Below, in pieces: positions 7,920 to 14,780 of a stretch of 64,000 bases of DNA. The number at the start of each line of letters is the position of its first letter. Position 1 is the stretch's first letter. Under the pieces are notes generated by a model. The model had not been told where the DNA came from. It saw only the letters and a program-made list of their open reading frames with translations, and did not search any database. Origin of the DNA: Diaminobutyricibacter sp049994905 (lineage in GTDB: Bacteria > Actinomycetota > Actinomycetes > Actinomycetales > Microbacteriaceae); contig NZ_CP188258.1 in the NCBI RefSeq assembly GCF_049994905.1, positions 2,046,001-2,110,000 of the forward strand, given 5' to 3'. The translations under genes and the position numbers were made by a program.

Positions 7920-9412
7920 CTTTGTGGCAAGACCAGCCGCCACAGACACGGCGACAGGCCCGGGAACAGGAGCGCTTGCAAGCTCCCGCAGAAACTGCGC
8001 CGGCCTCGTCCCGTCGGGCGGCCACCGTTGAACCGACCCCCGCCGGGGAGATCCCGGCGGTCACGACACCGTTCGTCTTCGCGTCCGGTCGTGACACGGC
8101 TGCGGCCGGAGGGCAGGCGGCGCCGACCCCGTTCGGCGAGCCGAGTGCTCCTCCCGCTCGCCCGAACCTGCCCGCCTATGGCGCGTCGTTCGACGCGATC
8201 CTGACCCAGGAGCCGGAGCAGACACAGCCCGACGCTCAGCCGTCGCAGCAGTCGCCTCTCTTCCGGGATATGCCCGCGACGGATTCGGTGGAGCCGGTCA
8301 CGACCCCGGTCGCGCTTGTTCCCGCTTCCGAGTTGCCCTCGACTCCGCCGGTCACGAATCCGCCGGTCGGCGACTCCGATTGGGTGCCCGAGCGCACTCT
8401 CACGCGTCGTGAACTTCGCGCGATGCTTCAGGCAGAGGAGGCGAACCAGTTCGCCGGAGGCCGCGAAGGTGTGGAAGAGCAGTCCGCACCTGTGACTCGC
8501 GCGTTCACTCCTCCGCCCGCGCCGGCCGAAACGCCCCAGATCGCCGATCCTCTCGCCGCCCTGTTTGCGCAGAACCCGCCGCAAGCCGAGCCCGAAGACA
8601 TTCCAGGGGCATCCGCATCCGCCCTCCCGATCGCCCAGCAGCCCGCCGCTCCATCAGCGTGGCCGTTCGCACCGCTGACGCCTACGGGCGCCGATCCGGA
8701 TGCAGAAGCGCAGGCGACCGAGGCGCCGGTCCGCGACGAGCCGCGTCGTGAACAGAGTATGAGCTTCGGTCTGCCGCTGGTCCTGCCTGCTGCCGCGCAG
8801 CCTGTCGAGCCGGCCCCCCCGGCGCCACCGGCTTTCACGCCGGTTGCTCCCGCGGCTCAGGCATCATCGCCCGTCGCACCAGCATCGCAGAGCGCAACGG
8901 TCGATGAGTCGTCACGCCAGCCCTACCAGCCGCCGGTCGGTCACTGGTCGACTGCGGGCGACCTCGACGACAAGAACCAGCAGTTCGACCAGGTTCTGTC
9001 GCGCAGTGTCGGGGCGTCCGGAGCCGCGACGACGACGAACGCCCTCATCCTGCCGGTCGTACCTTCGGCGCCTGACGCAACGGGTCCGCTGACCAGCACG
9101 GGTGAAATCCTCGTTACTGGTTCGATCGACCTGCCCCGTGGTCTCGGATCGACGGGACAACATCCCGATCGCTACGACACCTCCGACATGGACAGGATGT
9201 TCGAGCAGGACGGGGACGAGTTCAACACCTCCGACGTCGCTCCGATCCGCGCGTCGCGCGCAGTGAGCACCCACACGTCGACCCGCGGAGTCATCACTCC
9301 ACCCAAGAAGCGCGGTGGGCGTCTCCCCGTCGTTTTGTCCATCACGGCGGCCGTCCTGGCCATCGGAGTCGTCGGACTCCTCGTCGCCGGCTACATCCTG
9401 AAGGTCTTCTGA
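7916..9412 (+). CDS. Proline/alanine-rich protein with C-terminal membrane anchor, unknown function
   Basis: A 498-residue protein I cannot assign to a family. The N-terminus is charged (TRRQAREQERLQ), with a second similar block near residue 160 (PERTLTRRELRAMLQAEE). Most of the rest is low-complexity Pro, Ala, Thr and Glu and is probably disordered. A single hydrophobic segment lies at the extreme C-terminus (VVLSITAAVLAIGVVGLLVAGYIL), preceded by a basic PPKKRGGR, suggesting a tail-anchored protein with its bulk in the cytosol. It is coupled to nadD by a four-base overlap and lies 40 bases before rsfS. A structural or scaffold role is possible but not shown. Confidence 0.75.
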   Translation: MTLWQDQPPQTRRQAREQERLQAPAETAPASSRRAATVEPTPAGEIPAVTTPFVFASGRDTAAAGGQAAPTPFGEPSAPPARPNLPAYGASFDAILTQEPEQTQPDAQPSQQSPLFRDMPATDSVEPVTTPVALVPASELPSTPPVTNPPVGDSDWVPERTLTRRELRAMLQAEEANQFAGGREGVEEQSAPVTRAFTPPPAPAETPQIADPLAALFAQNPPQAEPEDIPGASASALPIAQQPAAPSAWPFAPLTPTGADPDAEAQATEAPVRDEPRREQSMSFGLPLVLPAAAQPVEPAPPAPPAFTPVAPAAQASSPVAPASQSATVDESSRQPYQPPVGHWSTAGDLDDKNQQFDQVLSRSVGASGAATTTNALILPVVPSAPDATGPLTSTGEILVTGSIDLPRGLGSTGQHPDRYDTSDMDRMFEQDGDEFNTSDVAPIRASRAVSTHTSTRGVITPPKKRGGRLPVVLSITAAVLAIGVVGLLVAGYILKVF

Positions 9413-9452
9413 TCATTTTCGTCACTCGTTTCGTTGTCCCGGCGGCCCGCGC

Positions 9453-9830
9453 ATGACCGCCTCCGAACGCTCCATCGAGATCCTGCAGGTCGCTGCACGT
9501 GCAGCCGACTCGAAAGGTGGGGACGATCTGGTCGCGCTCGACGTGTCGAACCCGCTGCCACTCGCCGACATCTTCCTTCTGGCGACCGGTCGCTCCGAGC
9601 GCAACGTCGTCGCCATCGCGAGCGAGGTCGAAGACAAGCTCAACGAGGCCGGAGTCCGTACCCTGAGGCGCGAGGGCAAAGCCGAAGGCCGCTGGATCCT
9701 GCTCGATTTCGGCGACCTCGTCGTGCACGTCTTCCACGAAGAGGATCGCATGTACTACGCCCTGGAGCGCCTCTGGAAGGACTGCCCCGTCGTTCCTCTC
9801 GAGCTCCCCGTCCACGAGTCGGCGGAGTAG
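9453..9830 (+). CDS. rsfS: Ribosome silencing factor RsfS
   Basis: Binds ribosomal protein L14 and blocks subunit joining when nutrients are low. The 125-residue product has the family's length and signatures: the FLLATGRSERNVVAIA segment near residues 41–56, then GRWILLDFGDLVVHVFHEE near 78–97 and YYALERLWKD at the end. There is no clear Shine-Dalgarno sequence before the ATG. The order nadD–(proline-rich protein)–rsfS–tRNA-Ala is typical for this group. Confidence 0.93.
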   Translation: MTASERSIEILQVAARAADSKGGDDLVALDVSNPLPLADIFLLATGRSERNVVAIASEVEDKLNEAGVRTLRREGKAEGRWILLDFGDLVVHVFHEEDRMYYALERLWKDCPVVPLELPVHESAE

Positions 9831-9860
9831 TCCCCAGACGCCTTAGCGGTGCGCTCGGTT

Positions 9861-9888
9861 TTTACGTGCGCGCCGAATGTAGTACTCT
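9861..9888 (+). promoter_or_regulatory. Candidate promoter of tRNA-Ala
   Basis: TTTACG at 9861–9866 and TACTCT at 9883–9888 are separated by 16 bases. Transcription would start near 9895, leaving a 30-base 5' leader to be removed from the tRNA precursor. Confidence 0.5.
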
Positions 9889-9925
9889 GAGGAGGTTGTT
9901 TCCGAGCGATCGTAAACAGCATTCT

Positions 9926-10001
9926 GGGTCTGTGGCGCAGCTGGTAGCGCACCTGCATGGCATGCAGGGGGTCAGGGGTTCGAGTCCCCTCAGATCCACC
10001 A
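9926..10001 (+). tRNA. tRNA-Ala (anticodon GGC), CCA encoded
   Basis: A 76-base cloverleaf. The acceptor stem GGGTCTG pairs with CAGATCC (one G-U pair). The D arm is GCGC–AGCTGGTA–GCGC. The anticodon arm CCTGC–ATGGCAT–GCAGG has GGC at positions 34–36. The T arm is AGGGG–TTCGAGT–CCCCT. The terminal CCA is present in the DNA. A terminator follows immediately. The broken genes just downstream suggest this tRNA may have served as an integration site. Confidence 0.97.
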
Positions 10002-10036
10002 AAAACCCCGTCATTTCAACGAAGTGACGGGGTTTT
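10002..10036 (+). terminator. Rho-independent terminator of tRNA-Ala
   Basis: AAAACCCCGTCA (10002–10013) pairs perfectly with TGACGGGGTTTT (10025–10036). The loop narrows further through TTT/GAA pairing, and the second arm ends in the T run. It could act in both directions. Confidence 0.85.
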
Positions 10037-10171
10037 CTGATGCCAGATTCGGCCGCACGGGCATTTACGGGACAGTTTCAACCGTGAGTGACCGCGGAAC
10101 AACGGCAAGTGTGGTTTCGGCGCCGTCCCGCCACAAACGGACTAACGGCAAGCAACTGCATAGATGCCCGC

Positions 10172-10433
10172 ATGACCACCGCAACGCCGTCTCCCACTGC
10201 CCGAGAACCTCGAACCTCTGCTCACCATCGAAGCTCTGGCCGCGTACCTCCAGGTACCGGTCCAGACCATTTACCGGTGGCGCGATAAGAGGTCCGGGCC
10301 CGCCGCATTCAAGATCGGCAAGCACCTGCTGGGCACGTTGCCGGTGCCCAGGAAACCCGCAGCGCTCCGGCCGCCGCGCCCAGAGATGACCGGCCGCGTC
10401 GACAAGGTCGAACTCTACAAGCTCGAAGGGTGA
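10172..10433 (+). pseudogene. Broken excisionase-like helix-turn-helix gene
   Basis: An ATG at 10172 begins MTTATPSPT, but the recognisable protein is in another frame. The reading frame at 10197–10433 encodes LPENLEPLLTIEALAAYLQV, then PVQTIYRWRDKRSGPAAFKIGKHL. This is the winged-helix DNA-binding pattern of MerR-like or Xis-like excisionases and recombination directionality factors. That frame has a stop at 10173–10175 and no start codon, so a frameshift separates the start from the domain. After GKHL the expected continuation is lost too. The gene is therefore almost certainly inactive. It marks a former integrated element next to tRNA-Ala. No integrase gene is visible nearby. Confidence 0.7.
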
Positions 10434-10520
10434 GGTGTCGGACCGCACTGATGAGGGGCTGGCTGCGACCGAGCAGCTGCTGGGGAGTGGTCGGCAGCCT
10501 CCGACCGCTTGCGCCGAACC

Positions 10521-10549
10521 AGACAATCTTCGTGGCGGAAAGACAATCT
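10521..10549. repeat. Pair of 9-base direct repeats, 20-base period
   Basis: AGACAATCT occurs at 10521–10529 and again at 10541–10549. A 20-base period is about two helical turns, so both copies face the same side of the DNA. They lie between the broken excisionase-like gene and the inverted repeat at 10583–10622. This suggests protein binding sites left from a mobile element, although chance is possible. Confidence 0.45.
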
Positions 10550-10582
10550 GTTTCGACGGTCGACATACGATTCCGGGACTGG

Positions 10583-10622
10583 CCATAAACGCAAGTATCC
10601 GACCCGTTAGTTGCGTTTATGG
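10583..10622. repeat. 12-base perfect inverted repeat in the tRNA-Ala scar
   Basis: CCATAAACGCAA (10583–10594) and TTGCGTTTATGG (10611–10622) are perfect inverse copies separated by 16 bases. The arms are AT-richer than the surroundings. The right arm ends eight bases before the truncated start of the M15 peptidase remnant. It could be a recombinase or repressor site, a terminal-repeat pair left by an excised element, or a transcript hairpin. Confidence 0.75.
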
Positions 10623-10629
10623 TCGCTAA

Positions 10630-10956
10630 ACGGCCGAGCGACACGTCACGTTCACGTTCACGAACGGTTGGCGCAGCGAGCGCTACCAGCAGTTCCTTTT
10701 CGACCAGGCGGTGATCGAGTACGGGAGCGAAGAGGAAGCCAGTCGCTGGGTCAAGCGAGGCAACCAGTCGAAGCATGTCCGGGGAGAAGCGGTCGATGTC
10801 GCGACTGCTGACGCAATGGACTGGCTCAACCGGTTCGGTTCTGAATTCGGCCTCTGCGCGAACTACGCGAATGAGATCTGGCACTACGAATACGTCGCCG
10901 CGGCCGCCTCCTCCGGCACTTGCCCGGAGCTGATCGCCGGCGCCGGCGCGGGATGA
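10630..10956 (+). pseudogene. 5'-truncated M15 (VanY-type) D,D-carboxypeptidase remnant
   Basis: The open frame from 10630 to the TGA at 10954–10956 encodes the C-terminal half of a peptidoglycan D,D-peptidase: FTNGWRSERYQQFLFDQA, then YGSEEEASRWVKRGNQ, the zinc and catalytic SKHVRGEAVDV, and WHYEYV. The signal peptide and first part of the domain are missing. A TAA at 10627–10629 lies directly upstream in frame, and the only ATG (codon 28 of the frame) lies inside the domain. The His and Asp of SxHxxGxAxD and the final HxE-type His are still present, so the decay is mainly truncation. The stop is 11 bases from the end of the convergent GH38 gene. Confidence 0.8.
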
Positions 10957-10967
10957 ATGCTGTCGCA

Positions 10968-11126
10968 TCACTCCGTCGCGATGCGGATGCTCCGTTCTGC
11001 GAATGCGGGAAGCACCAGTTCGCGCGGCACATCCAGGTCGCCCGCGGCCAAGGGCTGCTCGAGCACGTCCACGACAGCAAGCGTCCCGTGCGACCGCAGC
11101 GGCCCCAGCGGTATCCCTATCTCCCC
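10968..11126 (-). pseudogene. Out-of-frame C-terminal tail of the GH38 gene
   Basis: On the minus strand, just past the apparent stop of the GH38 frame, another frame reads GEIGIPLGPLRSHGTLAV, then VDVLEQPLAAGDLDVP, then RELVLPAFAERSIRIATE and a TGA at 10968–10970. The text is coherent and continues the interrupted C-terminal beta domain. The frame change lies within the C-rich stretch at 11123–11131. Either the gene carries a frameshift mutation or the sequence has an error at this run. Confidence 0.75.
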
Positions 11127-13594
11127 GCCCCGGTGATGTTCCTGAGGCGAAGGATCAGTCCGTCACCGAACGAGGCAACCTTCAGGTGCGCTTCGATCCC
11201 ATGCAGATCCGGCATGTCGAAGAGCGTTCCGGTCCCGGCGCCCGTCGGCTTGTAGTCCCGCAGGACCACCGGTGTCACGAATTCCTCGAGTGCGAACCTG
11301 TTGGCATCGGCGTAGTCACACCTCCCGTCGTGTGTCGTGAAACGGTACCGGAGCGGGATCTGACCTTCCTGGCTTGCCTTGAAGTTCACCATCCAGTGGT
11401 TGTTCAGCGCCCACGACACCAGCGCCGGGCGATCCGGCTCGACGCTGTCTCCGACCGCGTTCGTCGTGATGCCGCCGAGCTGCACAAGCGGTGCATCAAG
11501 GGATGCGACGGTCACCCCACGCGTGCCGTCGCTCACGTCCGTCCAGCGACGCGTCGGGTACCAGTCGAAGACCGATCCCGGCACCTGGTCCTGGTTGGGC
11601 CTCACAGGCGTTCCGTTGAGATCGACGACGTACTCGTGTCCCTCGAGGTTCACGGGAAAGAGGATGTACACCGACTCGGGTTCGGTCTGCGGCTCTTTGT
11701 CCAGGAGCCAGTCGACATGCAGCGTCCGGGTCTCCGTCGGCAGGCTGATGCGGCAGGTGGCCCGTCGTAGGCCGCGACCGGTGATCGAGACCTCGATGAT
11801 GGCGCTGCCCGCCTCGATCCGCGCGGGCGAGCACTCGACGGTCGAGGCCGGTTCCCTGTCGAACGGCGGGTTCGTCACCCAATGCCCGAAGTCCCAGTCG
11901 CTGAAATCGTTCACGAAGAGAGCATCGCGGCCGTCGGGACTGTCGACCGTCTCATGCAGGTAGGTTCCGAATCCGCCCAGGTCGGAGGTGTCCGCGAAGT
12001 CATGCTCGAGCTGCTTGTCGAACCAGCTCGAGATCCGTCCCGTGCGCGAATCGACTTCCACCCGGTAGAACGCGTTCTCGATCACGGAGCCGGCAGCGAC
12101 CAGATCGCCCGCCTCAGCAACCTTCGAGGGATGGATGAACGCGTAGCCGTATCCGGGAACGGTGACGCGAACGGTTGCGACTTCGCTCGCCGGCGGACCA
12201 CCCCACGGGACGTTCCTCGGGAAGAAGCTCTCCAGCATCCCGGCAGGAGCGCCCCCCGCGCGGAATTCGGGTACTTCGACGTTGACCGTGCGTTTGAACG
12301 GCAGGGGATTGAGAACCAGCAGCTCGCTCTCGTCCTCGGTCGGGTAGGCGCGGTCGCTTCCCAGATCGCCGAGGTCGAATCGTCCCTCGACGGCGCGGTC
12401 TGCGTGCGCGTCGGCGAGCTGCCGTGCCGAACGGGTGAGCATGTCGTGCGAGTCCATCGCCGATTGGTAGGCGAAGCTCGCCTTGCGGTTCCACTGCGCC
12501 CGGGTGAACAGCGATTCGGGTGCATCGATGCTCGAGAATCCACCCCACGTGTGCTCGTCGAACAAGGTCATCGCCTCGTAGGTCTTTTCGACGAAATCCT
12601 TGCCGAACTGGGGGGACTTTCCGCTGGCGACGAGCCACGCGGCCAGGACCTCGGCCGTAGCGAGTACTTCGTGCGTCGCACGATTGACTCCGGTCTCGTA
12701 CGCGCTCGAGCCGGCTCCATCAGCCCACCAGTCGGTCCAGTCGCCACGGATCGTCGGGAGCTCGTCGGTGCCGAACGCGGCCAGCTCCTCGCGGAACAGG
12801 CGCGGCGTGCTGAACTCGATTCGTGGTTCCCGTCCGCGATCATTCCACTCCTGCACGAAGTCGGCCATGCGAACGTCGGGGGGCCCATTGTCGACGCGCA
12901 TCGGATGCGTGGATTCGACGTACAGAAAGTCGTACGGGAACGATTCGGAGTTGTTGAGCGCGTCGAGATAGGAGGGGAGTGACTCGTCGACGAACCGCCA
13001 GTCACCGAGCTTGGCCTGGCTGCGGCCGAAGAGGTAGTGGAACCCGTTCCAGGTGAGCAGCTTGTTGCCCGCGGGTCCCTCCCACCAGAAGGCGCCAGGG
13101 AACGGTCGCGGGGCTCGGCCTCGCGACTGGTTGATCGCCATGGTGAGAAAGTCGATGCCGATCGATGGCAGGAGATCCGCGAAGATCCAGCTCACTCCGT
13201 TCACGTCGTCCTGCATGGCGGTCTGCACGTCGATGCCCATCTCTTCGCGCAGCACCCGTACCGGATAGAGGCTGCATCGCATCTGCTCCGGCGACAGCAG
13301 CGGTGTCAGGTTGTACTGCATCGCTGCGACGTCGATCGCGCCGCGCTCCTGCCAGTAGCGAAAGCGTGCCACCTCGGACGGCCCGGCCTCCTTGAGATAC
13401 CGGACAAGCGGACCCGTGACCTCGCACACCCAGCGGTACTGGCTTGCCGGCTCGCGTGACGCCGTCGCCTCGATGAGATCGAGGGCATCCCGGACGAATT
13501 CGCCGTGCTGACGGAAGGCGACGTCCTGGTAGTCGTTGAAGCCGATGTCGTGGTGAGTGTGGTTCGCCACGAGAATCCGATTGATCTGAGCCAT
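11117..13594 (-). CDS. Glycoside hydrolase family 38 (alpha-mannosidase-like), frameshifted near the C-terminus
   Basis: Predicted exo-acting glycosidase, probably cleaving alpha-mannosides; there is no signal peptide, so it is cytosolic. The N-terminal catalytic domain has the GH38 metal-site motif HTHHDIGF near residues 11–18 and QDDVNGVSW near residue 130, the likely nucleophile region. A glucan-rich central and C-terminal beta domain follows (LVLNPLPFKRTVNVEVP, VSWALNNHWMVNFK). The ATG at 13594 is chosen because AGGGAAG lies five bases before it. The frame ends early at 11117 with ITGAGR; the natural C-terminus lies in another frame to 10968 and would give about 875 residues. A LacI-type operator is centred 30 bases upstream. 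Because only the tail is lost, partial activity is possible. Confidence 0.85.
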   Translation of the reverse strand: MAQINRILVANHTHHDIGFNDYQDVAFRQHGEFVRDALDLIEATASREPASQYRWVCEVTGPLVRYLKEAGPSEVARFRYWQERGAIDVAAMQYNLTPLLSPEQMRCSLYPVRVLREEMGIDVQTAMQDDVNGVSWIFADLLPSIGIDFLTMAINQSRGRAPRPFPGAFWWEGPAGNKLLTWNGFHYLFGRSQAKLGDWRFVDESLPSYLDALNNSESFPYDFLYVESTHPMRVDNGPPDVRMADFVQEWNDRGREPRIEFSTPRLFREELAAFGTDELPTIRGDWTDWWADGAGSSAYETGVNRATHEVLATAEVLAAWLVASGKSPQFGKDFVEKTYEAMTLFDEHTWGGFSSIDAPESLFTRAQWNRKASFAYQSAMDSHDMLTRSARQLADAHADRAVEGRFDLGDLGSDRAYPTEDESELLVLNPLPFKRTVNVEVPEFRAGGAPAGMLESFFPRNVPWGGPPASEVATVRVTVPGYGYAFIHPSKVAEAGDLVAAGSVIENAFYRVEVDSRTGRISSWFDKQLEHDFADTSDLGGFGTYLHETVDSPDGRDALFVNDFSDWDFGHWVTNPPFDREPASTVECSPARIEAGSAIIEVSITGRGLRRATCRISLPTETRTLHVDWLLDKEPQTEPESVYILFPVNLEGHEYVVDLNGTPVRPNQDQVPGSVFDWYPTRRWTDVSDGTRGVTVASLDAPLVQLGGITTNAVGDSVEPDRPALVSWALNNHWMVNFKASQEGQIPLRYRFTTHDGRCDYADANRFALEEFVTPVVLRDYKPTGAGTGTLFDMPDLHGIEAHLKVASFGDGLILRLRNITGAGR

Positions 13595-13616
13595 CACATC
13601 TTCCCTGATAGACGCA

Positions 13617-13632
13617 TTGGTAACGTTCCCAA
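13617..13632 (-). promoter_or_regulatory. LacI-family-type operator upstream of the GH38 gene
   Basis: TTGGTAACGTTCCCAA is a 16-base palindrome with one mismatched pair, centred on AACGTT with a central CG as in LacI/GalR-family operators. It lies 23 bases from the GH38 start codon, so a bound repressor would block transcription. The half-sites differ from the ACGCAA/TTGCGT elements around the lacI gene at 17.9 kb, so a different regulator may bind. Confidence 0.6.
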
Positions 13633-13740
13633 CGCGACGAGGCTATCACGCTCATCGGTGTCCCGAATGGCACATTGTCCCGTCACCCGCTGATGCAATA
13701 CCCTGAGCCAGCATTGTTGAATGACCGCAAGGGAGGCCGC

Positions 13741-13800
13741 GTGACGACGCGAGTGACCGTTGCCGCGACCACGGTCTTCCACCTCGAGCCATGCCCGTGA
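13741..13800 (+). CDS. Possible 19-residue upstream reading frame before the GNAT gene
   Basis: A GTG at 13741 is preceded by a strong AAGGGAGG Shine-Dalgarno (13729–13736) and opens MTTRVTVAATTVFHLEPCP, ending with TGA at 13798–13800. It overlaps the ATG of the GNAT gene at 13791 by ten bases. The GNAT start has no ribosome binding site of its own, so translation may be coupled. Alternatively the GNAT gene really starts at this GTG and has a frameshift. I do not recognise the peptide. Confidence 0.3.
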   Translation: MTTRVTVAATTVFHLEPCP

Positions 13801-14492
13801 CCGCCGAGCACGACGAAACGGACGTACTCGCCAACCCGGTGTGGTCGGCGCTGAACGGAGACCACACGTCGCTGGCGCGCGTACACGGCCACGCCCGCAT
13901 CTACGACCCGGAGGTCTCGGTCTTCGGCGGGATGCCGAGCGAACCCCCTGCCGAGGCGTGGGCCGACCTGGCCGCGCTTCTCGGGCCCGAGGACGGAGTC
14001 GTCGTCGTCGGCACGAGCATCCGTCTGCCCGAGGGCTGGGAAGCGCTCCGGGTCATCGAAGGTATGCAGTTCGTCGAGTCGGGCGTTGAAGGCGGGCTAA
14101 CCGACGACATCGTTGCGCTCGGTGAGGCTGATGCCGTTGAGATGCTTGCGCTGGCGGAACGCACCAGGCCCGGCCCCTTCTTGAGCGGAACGGTGCGACT
14201 GGGCGGTTATGTCGGCATCCGGGACGCAGGACGACTTGTCGCCATGGCCGGCCGCCGCATGCGCCCCGACGGGTGGATCGAGGTCAGCGCCGTCTGCACG
14301 GATGAGGGCTATCGTGGCCGGGGCATGGGCGCCCGTCTCGTGCGCGCGGTCGTCCAGGGCATCCACCAGGAAGGCAGGCGAGCGTTCCTTCACGTCGAGA
14401 AAGGCAACGACGGAGCCATCGGTCTCTACCGCAAACTGGGCTTCGAAACCAGCCGTGACATGACCTTCCTCTTCACCCGCCCGGTCGCCTGA
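13791..14492 (+). CDS. GNAT family N-acetyltransferase
   Basis: Acetyl-CoA-dependent acyltransferase with unknown acceptor. The 233-residue protein has an N-terminal part of about 120 residues, then a GNAT fold of the FR47 type. The acetyl-CoA-binding loop is VCTDEGYRGRGMGARLVRAV near residues 166–185, followed by FLHVEKGNDGAIGLYRKLGFE, in which the Asn and the Tyr–Lys–Leu–Gly–Phe run are typical. The ATG at 13791 lacks a Shine-Dalgarno sequence and is overlapped by a short upstream frame with a strong one. It is divergent from the GH38 gene. Confidence 0.85.
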   Translation: MPVTAEHDETDVLANPVWSALNGDHTSLARVHGHARIYDPEVSVFGGMPSEPPAEAWADLAALLGPEDGVVVVGTSIRLPEGWEALRVIEGMQFVESGVEGGLTDDIVALGEADAVEMLALAERTRPGPFLSGTVRLGGYVGIRDAGRLVAMAGRRMRPDGWIEVSAVCTDEGYRGRGMGARLVRAVVQGIHQEGRRAFLHVEKGNDGAIGLYRKLGFETSRDMTFLFTRPVA

Positions 14493-14494
14493 GC

Positions 14495-14617
14495 CCCGAC
14501 GTCGCGCTGGCGAGGGACGTCGGGCAGGTGCGCGACATCCTCGCGAAGGCCGGCGAGGGACTCCCGCCCGCGTATGCGACGGTCGACGAGGCGATCGCGG
14601 GGGTAAAATCAGTCTGA
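14495..14617 (+). pseudogene. Possible C-terminal gene remnant, unknown
   Basis: Directly after the GNAT stop, in another frame, 40 codons read PDVALARDVGQVRDILAKAG, then EGLPPAYATVDEAIAGVKSV and TGA. The amino acid use looks like real protein, ending in an alpha helix resembling the tail of STAS-like or similar small domains. It has no start codon of its own. It may be the 3' end of a deleted gene, or chance in a GC-rich sequence. Confidence 0.3.
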
Positions 14618-14780
14618 CCGGGCTTTCTGAGTGATCTCGGGAAAGTCTGCGATTACCGGATGGGTTTCGGCCGGGTGTTTACAGTCAATACATGGCCCCG
14701 ATCGAATATAGTGCTGGCGATGTCTTCATGACACATGCGCCGCAGATTCGGCGCTTCAGAGCCACGCAAGGAATCCAGAG

